Below, piece by piece: positions 1 through 5,164 of a DNA stretch of 19,987 nt. A model generated the notes under the pieces. That model made no database searches and was not told the origin of the DNA. It saw only the letters and a list, made by a program, of their open reading frames with translations. How positions within the stretch are numbered: the stretch's first letter is position 1; each line of letters starts with the position of its first letter. The translations under genes and the position numbers were made by a program. The DNA comes from CAZWSE01 sp964636575 (GTDB lineage Bacteria; Pseudomonadota; Alphaproteobacteria; Rhodobacterales; Rhodobacteraceae): positions 1 to 19,987 of the forward strand of contig CAZWSE010000063.1 in the NCBI GenBank assembly GCA_964636575.1, read 5' to 3'.

Positions 1-1012
1 AACCATTCAACGCATGGCGCGCTCCAACGGGGTGTCGCTTGTGGAAGGGGCGCGTCTGGCGGTGCAAGCGGGCGAGATAAAGGGCCGTGGTGGCAGCGAA
101 TTGATGGTGCTTGTAGACGGGATTGACCGATGGTCACGCGCCGTCGGATCGCAAGAGATCAGCCATATGGAACTGGCCGAGATTATCCTCGATGAAAGCG
201 GCTATACTGGCCATTGGCAGAACGACAAAACCCCCGAAGCGCCCGGCCGGTTGGAGAACCTTAAAGAACTGGTCAAGGCGCTGGAACAGTTTGAAAACCT
301 GCAAGGGTTCTTGGAACACGTTAGCCTGATCATGGACAACGAGACCTCTGAATCAGAGGCGAAAGTATCCATCATGACCCTGCACGCCGCCAAGGGTTTG
401 GAATTTCCGGCGGTGTTCTTGCCCGGGTGGGAAGACGGATTGTTCCCCTCGCAGCGGTCTATGGATGAAAGCGGCGTGAAGGGTTTGGAGGAAGAACGCA
501 GGCTGGCCTATGTGGGGATCACCCGTGCCGAGCGGCTTTGTACCATTTCCTTTGCCGCCAATCGCCGTGTGTTCGGGCAGTGGCAGTCGTCTTTGCCGTC
601 GCGCTTTGTGGATGAATTGCCCGAAGAGCATGTGGATGTCCTGACCCCGCCCGGCCTTTACGGCGGTGGATACGGGGCGGCGGGGATGCAAAGTGGCGAG
701 AGTTCCGGCCCGACGTCATCGCTGCATGATGCGGCGGCGGGTGCCAATGTGTACAATTCCCCCGGCTGGCGCCGCTTGCAGGCCCGCAGTCAGGAACGGG
801 GGATGGGCCAACCCGCTGAATCGAACGCGCCCGTGATTGATATGAATGCGGTCAGCAGCTTTACCATGGGCCAGCGCGTCTTTCATCAAAAGTTCGGCTA
901 TGGCGAGATCATCGGCATTGAAGGCGACAAGCTGGAGATTGCTTTTGAGAAAGCCGGCACAAAGAACGTCGTGGCGCGGTTTGTCTCTGCGGATGCGGAT
1001 GTCCCGTTTTGA
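1..1012 (+). CDS. uvrD: UvrD/PcrA-type DNA helicase, C-terminal part (5' end outside window)
   Basis: This is the C-terminal part of a superfamily 1A 3'-5' DNA helicase that acts in nucleotide excision and mismatch repair. The frame is open to the window edge, so the N-terminal Walker A region lies outside. Visible landmarks are the helicase motif around TLHAAKGLEF followed by PGWEDGLFPSQRS, and motif VI EEERRLAYVGITRAE with its conserved arginines. A linker rich in Gly and Ser follows. The last 50 residues (FTMGQRVFHQKFGYG onward) match the C-terminal Tudor-like domain of PcrA/UvrD that contacts RNA polymerase. The TGA stop lies inside a repeated 27-bp sequence. The DUF2975 gene starts 36 bp downstream, so the two could share a transcript. 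Rep helicase is a weaker alternative, because Rep lacks this tail. Confidence 0.95.
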   Translation, partial: TIQRMARSNGVSLVEGARLAVQAGEIKGRGGSELMVLVDGIDRWSRAVGSQEISHMELAEIILDESGYTGHWQNDKTPEAPGRLENLKELVKALEQFENLQGFLEHVSLIMDNETSESEAKVSIMTLHAAKGLEFPAVFLPGWEDGLFPSQRSMDESGVKGLEEERRLAYVGITRAERLCTISFAANRRVFGQWQSSLPSRFVDELPEEHVDVLTPPGLYGGGYGAAGMQSGESSGPTSSLHDAAAGANVYNSPGWRRLQARSQERGMGQPAESNAPVIDMNAVSSFTMGQRVFHQKFGYGEIIGIEGDKLEIAFEKAGTKNVVARFVSADADVPF

Positions 1013-1034
1013 GTATTTGAAAAAGGGTAAAGGT
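1008..1034 (+). repeat. 27-bp dispersed repeat, copy 1 (at uvrD 3' end)
   Basis: The 27 bases beginning TTTGAGTATTTGAAAAAG are identical to 14990-15016. The uvrD stop codon (TGA, 1010-1012) is part of the repeat. Diverged relatives lie at 1487-1511 and, inverted, at 15032-15052. I see no terminator structure around this single copy. Confidence 0.85.
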
Positions 1035-1048
1035 AGGGGCGTGGGTCC

Positions 1049-1367
1049 ATGACGTTTGTGCGGTTTCTGTCGGGGCTTTTGGTTCTGCTGTTGCTGCCTT
1101 TTGCGGTTTACAACAGTTATGTCGGCATCACTTGGGCTTATGAGCATGCGTTTGTGAACCTGTCCCATTGGGTGCGCAACGGCTGGGCCCGTGCGGATGC
1201 CGAGATTACACTGCCAATGCAGGTCACCTATTTCACTGTCTGGGTTTTGCCGCCCCTGTTCGGGCTGATCACGATCATCGGCGCGATTGTCACCTTCTAC
1301 ACGATTGCCAGCGGTCAGGTGTTTTCGCCGCGCATTGGCAAGGCCGTGCGCTGGCTGGGGGCGGGGG
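1049..1367 (+). CDS. DUF2975-like membrane protein, copy 1 (3' part lost in assembly gap)
   Basis: An ATG at 1049 opens a frame of 106 residues before the run of Ns. Two hydrophobic segments are visible (about residues 5-28 and 60-86). The protein aligns without gaps to the complete paralogue at 2244-2771: WAY at 29-31, YFTVW at 61-65 and G-x-VF at 89-92 fall at the same positions in both. The paralogue has 175 residues, so roughly 70 residues are missing here. The frame can be read through the Ns to a stop at 1558, but the gap length is a placeholder, so that ending is not trustworthy. DUF2975 proteins are small multi-pass membrane proteins of unknown function, often paired with a YozG-type regulator. 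A partner for this copy could be in the missing sequence. Confidence 0.75.
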
Positions 1368-1467
1368 NNNNNNNNNNNNNNNNNNNNNNNNNNNNNNNNN
1401 NNNNNNNNNNNNNNNNNNNNNNNNNNNNNNNNNNNNNNNNNNNNNNNNNNNNNNNNNNNNNNNNNNN
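1368..1467. other. Assembly gap (100 N)
   Basis: Exactly 100 Ns, the usual placeholder for a gap of unknown size. Both edges are G-rich (gcggggg on the left, gcgggggg on the right), which suggests a sequencing dropout. By comparison with the paralogue at 2244-2771, about 200 nt of coding sequence should be missing, so the real gap is probably longer than 100. Just after the gap a frame reads A-G-G-L-K-G-stop (1468-1488). This may be the end of the interrupted gene or of another gene hidden in the gap. Confidence 0.97.
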
Positions 1468-1486
1468 GCGGGGGGCCTCAAAGGGT

Positions 1487-1511
1487 GAGTATTTGAGGAA
1501 AAATGAAGGGG
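1487..1511 (+). repeat. Diverged copy of the GAGTATTTGA repeat
   Basis: GAGTATTTGAGGAAAAATG and the following purine-rich bases resemble the repeat at 1008-1034 but differ after GAGTATTTGA. As at uvrD, the motif overlaps a potential stop codon (TGA at 1486-1488) of a frame emerging from the gap. This suggests that a coding region ends here. Confidence 0.55.
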
Positions 1512-1538
1512 AAGGGCCGCGTGCAGCCCGACCCTTGT

Positions 1539-2159
1539 TCAGTGATTTGGCCCTGTGACTTCGACAACGCTGCAACTGTGCAGATTGCGTTGCTTGACCC
1601 AGGCCCGTCCTTCGATGTTCAGCTCTGCCAGTTCGGCGGCGACTTCTTTTTCGCAATAGGCGATTGCGGTGGCGCGCGCTTCGGCCTCGTTTGCCCAGTT
1701 CCATGACACGCCGACTTCTGATGCGCCTGAGATTGCGATAGCGCCGTATCGGCCTTCGATTTGGTTGTTTTGGTAGCTGCCCGTGTATTCAGTGTAGGCT
1801 TCTTGGCTCAGCCCACCAGCTTGCCTTGTGTTCAGATCCATCCCCTTGGGCAGCAGTACAGCATAGAGCACGCAGTTTTTGCTGTTCGCGACAACCTGAC
1901 ATCCTTTCAGGGCGCCGGCCTTTGCGGTTTCCAAGTTATGTGCTTCTTGCCACCAGAACGACACATCGCTGGACCGATCAATGTAGAACGCGCCGAAATA
2001 GCCGGATCCGCGTTTGAAATCTCTGAAACTGCTGCGCTGGTCGGATGTTAATGCGACCCCTTGGACAACCCCGACACGGTTGCCATCGCCAAAAAGAAGA
2101 GGGTCGGCGGCGCTGGCTGTGGCGGTCAGGGCAAGTACGGTCAATGCGTATTTCATCAT
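1539..2159 (-). CDS. Secreted protein with two DUF4189-like modules
   Basis: A 206-residue protein with a typical Sec signal peptide (MMKYALTVLALTATASA, cleavage near residue 17-18), so it is probably periplasmic or exported. The mature part contains two similar modules. Each starts with an aromatic-Gly-A pattern (YFGAFYIDRSSDVSFWW; RYGAIAISGASEVGVSW), continues with an Ala-rich helix, and ends with two cysteines separated by a short stretch (GCQVV...NCVLY; YCEKE...SCSVV). One disulfide per module is likely. This pattern resembles DUF4189 proteins, for which I know no reaction. Two in-frame ATGs start the gene. A GGAG lies about 10 bases upstream of the first, which I used as the start. It is divergent from the DUF2975/XRE operon across 84 bp. 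Confidence 0.75.
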   Translation of the reverse strand: MMKYALTVLALTATASAADPLLFGDGNRVGVVQGVALTSDQRSSFRDFKRGSGYFGAFYIDRSSDVSFWWQEAHNLETAKAGALKGCQVVANSKNCVLYAVLLPKGMDLNTRQAGGLSQEAYTEYTGSYQNNQIEGRYGAIAISGASEVGVSWNWANEAEARATAIAYCEKEVAAELAELNIEGRAWVKQRNLHSCSVVEVTGPNH

Positions 2160-2174
2160 GATGGAAGGCTCCGA

Positions 2175-2201
2175 TTGATTCTATGTGCATATCACTATAA
2201 G
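2175..2201 (+). promoter_or_regulatory. Possible promoter for the DUF2975-XRE operon
   Basis: The 84-bp divergent spacer (2160-2243) is AT-rich. It contains TTGATT (2175-2180) and a good -10 candidate TATAAG (2196-2201), but the spacing is only 15 bp. The XRE protein encoded downstream could bind here. No clear operator repeat is visible, so the call is tentative. Confidence 0.3.
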
Positions 2202-2243
2202 ATCAAAAATTATCGTAAAACAATAAGAATTTGGAGTAAAGCG

Positions 2244-2771
2244 ATGAAATCGATAAAGCGCCTGTCGACCATAGTCTTGAGTGTTATGGCCCCCTTTGTG
2301 CTGTTTTACAGCTTCAAGGGCCTGTTTTGGGCCTATGACAACAGCTTTGGCGATGCGTCGTGGTGGGTGACCGGCGGATGGGCCGCAGAGGGTGCAAACA
2401 TCACCACCGCGATGAAAGCAGCCTATTTCACTGTCTGGTCCTTGCCGGTCTTCGCGGGGGTCGCTGGGTTTTTGGTCGCGATCCGCATTTTGTGGGGGCT
2501 GCGTCAAGGCCGCGTCTTTGAAATCACCGTCGCGAATGGGCTGCGTTTGATCGGCATTGCGGTCTTTTTGTCCTCTGCGCTGCACATGGGTGCGGCCTGT
2601 GTCAGCCCGATGATCCAGTCGTGGAATAACCCAGGTGGGGCCGAGCCGTTACGCTTTTGGTACAGTCATGCCTATATCGGCTTGCTGTTCTGCGGGTTCG
2701 GCTTTTGGATGATGGGGCAGGTGATGACGCTTGCGATTACGGCCGTGCGCGAAAACGAGGAATTCGTCTGA
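2244..2771 (+). CDS. DUF2975-like four-helix membrane protein, copy 2
   Basis: A 175-residue protein with four predicted membrane segments (about residues 8-30, 60-83, 98-118 and 142-166), fitting the DUF2975 family. The start ATG is preceded by GGAG at a spacing of 7 bases; an in-frame upstream extension to 2061 lacks such a site and overlaps the divergent gene. Its TGA overlaps the ATG of the next gene by one base, so the two are translationally coupled. The pairing of a DUF2975 membrane protein with a very short XRE-type protein recurs in bacteria, often as YozG/DUF2975. The biochemical role is unknown to me. It is a paralogue of the gene at 1049. Confidence 0.85.
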   Translation: MKSIKRLSTIVLSVMAPFVLFYSFKGLFWAYDNSFGDASWWVTGGWAAEGANITTAMKAAYFTVWSLPVFAGVAGFLVAIRILWGLRQGRVFEITVANGLRLIGIAVFLSSALHMGAACVSPMIQSWNNPGGAEPLRFWYSHAYIGLLFCGFGFWMMGQVMTLAITAVRENEEFV

Positions 2772-2974
2772 TGCAAATCGTGGTTCGACTGGATGTCATG
2801 CTGGCGCAACGCAAGATGAAGTCCAAAGATCTGGCCCTAGAGGTCGGCATTACCGAACAGAACCTGAGCTTGTTGAAATCCGGCAAGGTCAAAGGTGTGC
2901 GGTTTGAAACGCTGGCCCGCATTTGCGAGGTGCTGGACTGTCAGCCGGGTGATCTGCTCGAAGCGATGCCCTGA
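2771..2974 (+). CDS. Small XRE/YozG-type HTH transcriptional regulator
   Basis: A 67-residue protein that is essentially one helix-turn-helix domain. Helices 2 and 3 fall around residues 18-25 (SKDLALEV) and 28-36 (TEQNLSLLK), followed by KVKGVRFETLARICEVLDCQPGDLL, the usual Cro/C1 ending. The start at 2771 overlaps the preceding stop (TGATG). The in-frame extension to 2657 lies entirely within the DUF2975 gene and is not needed. By family it is a DNA-binding regulator, probably controlling its own operon. The coupling suggests that the membrane partner modulates it, which is inference. Confidence 0.9.
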   Translation: MQIVVRLDVMLAQRKMKSKDLALEVGITEQNLSLLKSGKVKGVRFETLARICEVLDCQPGDLLEAMP

Positions 2975-3023
2975 TCCATCTCAATCCGCCTGAATGTCCC
3001 GCCTGCAACCCCGACCTGCCCAT

Positions 3024-3066
3024 AAAAAAAGCGGCAGGTCCGAGGGAGGAGGAGAGGACCCGCCGC
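3024..3066 (-). terminator. CcsR-like stem-loop 4 and intrinsic terminator of the DUF1127-sRNA unit
   Basis: Minus-strand GCGGCGGGTCC pairs with GGACCTGCCGC (11 pairs, one G-U), followed immediately by seven Ts (3030-3024). The 14-base loop contains CCTCCTCCC, so the last sRNA hairpin doubles as the transcription terminator. A copy of the 3' arm's complement lies just beyond the T-run (3013-3020). Confidence 0.88.
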
Positions 3067-3072
3067 TTTCCA

Positions 3073-3103
3073 AAACCGCGCGTTCGGGAGGAAAACGCTG
3101 TTT
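3073..3103 (-). ncRNA. CcsR-like stem-loop 3 (degenerate motif)
   Basis: GCGTT pairs with AACGC around the loop TTCCTCCCG, with an outer AAAC/GTTT helix separated by an internal loop. Only CCTCCC remains of the motif, and the stem is the weakest of the four. Confidence 0.6.
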
Positions 3104-3148
3104 CGTGGCTTTCCGCGTGACCCCTGTCAGGGCTGCGGTATGAAAAAT

Positions 3149-3183
3149 GCGGTGACACCCGGGAGGAGGATGGATGTCACCGC
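3149..3183 (-). ncRNA. CcsR-like stem-loop 2
   Basis: GCGGTGACA and TGTCACCGC form a perfect nine-pair stem around the 17-base minus-strand loop TCCATCCTCCTCCCGGG, which carries the full CCTCCTCCC motif. Confidence 0.85.
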
Positions 3184-3189
3184 GAATTA

Positions 3190-3222
3190 CAGACGCCTCA
3201 GGGAGGAGGAGAGAGACGTCTG
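3190..3222 (-). ncRNA. CcsR-like stem-loop 1
   Basis: On the minus strand CAGACGTCTC pairs with GAGGCGTCTG: ten base pairs including one G-U. The 13-base loop TCTCCTCCTCCCT contains the full CCTCCTCCC motif. It begins 13 bases after the DUF1127 stop codon. Confidence 0.85.
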
Positions 3223-3235
3223 ATCTCTTAAATCC

Positions 3236-3463
3236 TTAGGCTTCGTCCGATCCGTACACGGCTTCAATCGCCATGCGCTTGATGAACGAGCGGTTTAGCC
3301 CCATGTCAGCCAAATCACGGTTTGAAAGCTCTGAAAGCTCTTTAACCGTCTGTCTGTACTGCCCGTATTTCGTGGCGCGTACCTGGAGCCGCTGCATCAC
3401 GTCCTTCGCGGAGTTCAAAAAACCGTTCGGTGCGATAGTGCTGGTCGAGTATGTAGTTGCCAT
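3236..3463 (-). CDS. DUF1127 small protein, CcaF1-like
   Basis: A 75-residue basic protein. The C-terminal half carries the DUF1127 signature, with ELSNRDLADMGLNRSFI at about residues 45-61. The N-terminal 20 residues are low-complexity (MATTYSTSTIAPNG). In Rhodobacter sphaeroides the homologue upstream of the CcsR RNAs (CcaF1) was reported as a small RNA-binding protein affecting sRNA maturation and turnover. The adjacent hairpin array makes the same role likely here. I chose the ATG at 3463. A frame extension to a TTG at 3526 exists but is not supported. The Shine-Dalgarno before the ATG is weak (GGA), while a perfect AGGAGG lies further upstream at 3500-3505 without a nearby start codon. 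Confidence 0.9.
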   Translation of the reverse strand: MATTYSTSTIAPNGFLNSAKDVMQRLQVRATKYGQYRQTVKELSELSNRDLADMGLNRSFIKRMAIEAVYGSDEA

Positions 3464-3577
3464 TGTCTGCGTCCGTCTTTCGTTTGCGAGGCCTGATTGC
3501 CTCCTGTGACATTGAAGATAAGCCAATGCTGCAGTTGCACAATAGCTGGTTCTGCAATGCCGCTATGCAGCATTTGC

Positions 3578-3606
3578 ATGGGGTTAGCGCCTTCCCTTAA
3601 GGCAAG
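3578..3606 (-). promoter_or_regulatory. Possible RpoH-type promoter for the DUF1127-sRNA unit
   Basis: The minus strand has CTTGCC (3606-3601), 17 bases, then CCCCAT (3583-3578). CTTG plus CCCCAT resembles the heat-shock sigma consensus, and R. sphaeroides ccsR is known to be RpoHI/RpoHII-dependent. The match is partial and the spacing slightly long. Confidence 0.35.
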
Positions 3607-3705
3607 TTGCCCATCATTTACGCATTTGCATCCGCCCCCTTGCCACGGCCGCATAATCTGCCACCTATACGCCCAAATGAAGCGCGTGGCGCGAAGGGAA
3701 TAGGC

Positions 3706-4770
3706 ATGTCTGCGACCAAATCTGAAATTGAATCCATTCTCGAAACATTCGCTCTGCCAGATGGTGGCACATTGATCAGCCGCGATATGATCCGCGCTTT
3801 GACCATCGATGGGGATGCGGTGCGCTTTGTTATTGAGGCCCCGTCGCCCGATATGGCCTCTAAGATGGAACCTTTGCGCGCGGCCGTTGAACGCGCCGTT
3901 GGGACGTTAGATAGCGTGTCATCCGTTTCCGTCGCATTGACGGCCCATGGCCCCAAGGCGCCTCCGCCCAGTCTTAAAGTCGGCGGACATCCCAAGCCTC
4001 AAGAAGGGCCCACCAAGCCCGCTGGTGTGCAACACATCATCGCTGTCGGGTCCGGCAAGGGCGGGGTGGGCAAATCAACTGTGTCCACCAACCTTGCCGT
4101 TGCCCTGGCCAAGCAGGGGCGCAAGGTGGGGCTGCTTGATGCTGATATATACGGTCCAAGCATCCCGCGCATGATGGGGATCAACAAGCGGCCTGCCTCA
4201 CCCGATGGCAAAACGATCATTCCTTTGCAGGCCCACGGCGTCACATTGATGTCGATTGGCTTTATGATGGAAGAAGGCAAAGCGACCATCTGGCGTGGCC
4301 CTATGTTAATGGGGGCGTTGCAGCAGATGCTGGGGCAGGTGGAATGGGGCGCGCTGGACGTGCTGATCGTCGATCTGCCCCCCGGCACAGGCGATGTGCA
4401 GCTTACCTTATGTACCAAGACCGAATTGACAGGCGCTATTCTGGTCAGCACCCCGCAGGACGTGGCCCTTATAGATGCGCGCAAGGCGCTTGATATGTTC
4501 GCGACGCTCAAGACCCCTGTGCTTGGGATGATTGAAAACATGTCGATGTTTGTTTGCCCTGACTGTGGCGGGCAACATCAGATCTTCGGGGCAGGCGGAG
4601 TCAAAGCCGAAGCCGACAAGCTTGGCGTGCCCTTGCTTGGGGCTTTGCCGATTGATCTCGACACGCGGCTTGCTGGCGACGGGGGCACACCGATTGCGGC
4701 GGGCGACAGTGCGGCAGCTCAGGCCTATGCGGAGGTTGCAAAGGGGTTGGTTGATCGCGGGATGGCCTAA
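3706..4770 (+). CDS. mrp: Mrp/ApbC (NBP35-type) iron-sulfur carrier ATPase
   Basis: A 354-residue cytosolic P-loop ATPase that carries and transfers Fe-S clusters. The N-terminal 80 residues look like a MIP18/DUF59 domain (DGGTLISRDMIRALTIDG). After a Pro-rich linker comes the deviant Walker A G-S-G-K-G-G-V-G-K-S-T at residues 115-125, then LLDADIYGPSIPRMMG and the Walker B-like VDLPPGTGD. Cluster-binding cysteines are C284 and C287 (VCPDC). I used the ATG at 3706, preceded by a GGGAA stretch. The in-frame extension to 3607 adds 33 residues unlike the family and overlaps the promoter region of the divergent DUF1127 gene. The gene is monocistronic: a strong terminator follows. Confidence 0.95.
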   Translation: MSATKSEIESILETFALPDGGTLISRDMIRALTIDGDAVRFVIEAPSPDMASKMEPLRAAVERAVGTLDSVSSVSVALTAHGPKAPPPSLKVGGHPKPQEGPTKPAGVQHIIAVGSGKGGVGKSTVSTNLAVALAKQGRKVGLLDADIYGPSIPRMMGINKRPASPDGKTIIPLQAHGVTLMSIGFMMEEGKATIWRGPMLMGALQQMLGQVEWGALDVLIVDLPPGTGDVQLTLCTKTELTGAILVSTPQDVALIDARKALDMFATLKTPVLGMIENMSMFVCPDCGGQHQIFGAGGVKAEADKLGVPLLGALPIDLDTRLAGDGGTPIAAGDSAAAQAYAEVAKGLVDRGMA

Positions 4771-4798
4771 GCACACATTGCTTTAGGAAGCGTATGGG

Positions 4799-4827
4799 CG
4801 GCTCATGGGAAACCATGGGCCGTTTTT
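4799..4827 (+). terminator. Intrinsic terminator of mrp
   Basis: CGGCTCATGG and CCATGGGCCG form a ten-pair stem (one G-U) closed by a GAAA tetraloop and followed by five Ts. It lies 28 bases after the mrp stop. Confidence 0.93.
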
Positions 4828-4855
4828 GCGTTACGGGCATGGGATGGAATGGAAC

Positions 4856-4900
4856 GAATCAAAAATCCGCTGATTCCGGAGGATTCCGAGAGTTTTGATT
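4856..4900. promoter_or_regulatory. Inverted repeat with a cluster of three GANTC (CcrM) sites
   Basis: AATCAAAA (4857-4864) and TTTTGATT (4893-4900) form a perfect 8-bp inverted repeat. GANTC sites, the target of the alphaproteobacterial methylase CcrM, occur at 4856-4860 (GAATC), 4872-4876 and 4882-4886 (both GATTC). It sits just upstream of the candidate dcw promoter, so methylation could influence expression. That role is inferred. Confidence 0.45.
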
Positions 4901-4927
4901 GACGTTGTGTGAGAACGTAAATAGAAC
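4899..4927 (+). promoter_or_regulatory. Candidate dcw promoter overlapped by a LexA-like box (GAAC-N7-GAAC)
   Basis: GAACGTAAATAGAAC (4913-4927) matches exactly the GAAC-N7-GAAC (equivalently GTTC-N7-GTTC) direct repeat recognised by alphaproteobacterial LexA. It overlaps a possible sigma-70 promoter, TTGACG (4899-4904), 17 bp, TAGAAC (4922-4927); TTGATT-N17-TAAATA (4895-4923) is an overlapping alternative. A repressor bound here would block the -10 region. The gene served would be the long dcw leader. No SOS gene is otherwise visible nearby. Confidence 0.45.
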
Positions 4928-4950
4928 ATCGAAACAGGCTGCTCAATTTC

Positions 4951-4975
4951 CGGAAAAAAGTGGGAAATTAGGGGA
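4951..4975 (+). promoter_or_regulatory. MraZ-like operator boxes
   Basis: TGGGA (4961-4965) and GGGGA (4971-4975), preceded by a weaker CGGAA (4951-4955), are spaced exactly 10 bp apart with 5-bp spacers. MraZ binds TGGGN repeats with 5-bp spacers upstream of its own gene in other bacteria. The distance to mraZ (about 460 bp) is unusually long but agrees with a long leader. Confidence 0.5.
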
Positions 4976-5090
4976 AGTTTTTTACCGGCCTATATGTGCA
5001 CTACATATTGTGTCTGTTTCCATTTTCACAACAATTTGTACCATAGTGAGCGCGAATTTACCCCTATATCTTGTTTTTCGCACGCCTCTG

Positions 5091-5111
5091 ACGCCCTATT
5101 TAGTAGGGCGT
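5091..5111. promoter_or_regulatory. 8-bp palindrome in the AT-rich dcw leader
   Basis: ACGCCCTA and TAGGGCGT flank a TTTAG loop. No T-run follows, so it is not a classical terminator. It overlaps a weak promoter candidate (TTGTTT at 5071-5076, CCTATT at 5095-5100), so it could be an operator or an RNA hairpin. Confidence 0.4.
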
Positions 5112-5164
5112 TACCCTAAAAATCCCTTGCCAGACCATGCATTCCCATGGCATCCCTTGTTCAT

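Larger units (their letters stand above)
3024..3235 (-). ncRNA. CcsR/'cuckoo'-like sRNA array: four CU-rich-loop hairpins downstream of DUF1127
   Basis: Directly after the DUF1127 stop codon, the minus strand carries four consecutive stem-loops (3190-3222, 3149-3183, 3073-3103, 3031-3066). Three expose CCTCCTCCC in the loop and one a shortened CCTCCC. The last is followed by seven Ts. This matches, from memory, the CcsR1-4 sRNAs of Rhodobacter sphaeroides: stress-induced, cotranscribed with a DUF1127 gene (RSP_6037/CcaF1), and members of a family called cuckoo RNAs. The loops are complementary to Shine-Dalgarno sequences (anti-SD-like), which fits sRNAs acting on ribosome binding sites. The individual RNAs are probably released by RNase processing of the shared transcript. 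A further nested hairpin (CCGC...GCGG, 3113-3138) separates hairpins 2 and 3. Confidence 0.85.

Noticed and set aside
1049..1558. Continuous frame through the Ns ending at 1558
   Set aside because: The 100-N length is a placeholder, so frame continuity across it is meaningless. The sequence after the gap also matches a different frame with a stop inside the repeat motif.
3031..3222. Four GGGAGG(AGGA) repeats as a possible CRISPR or tandem repeat array
   Set aside because: The repeats are only 6-10 bases, unevenly spaced, and each sits in the loop of its own hairpin with unrelated stems. A small-RNA array explains them better.
3607..3705. 33-residue N-terminal extension of Mrp
   Set aside because: It overlaps the promoter region of the divergent DUF1127 unit and does not resemble Mrp proteins. 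The ATG at 3706 fits the family start.
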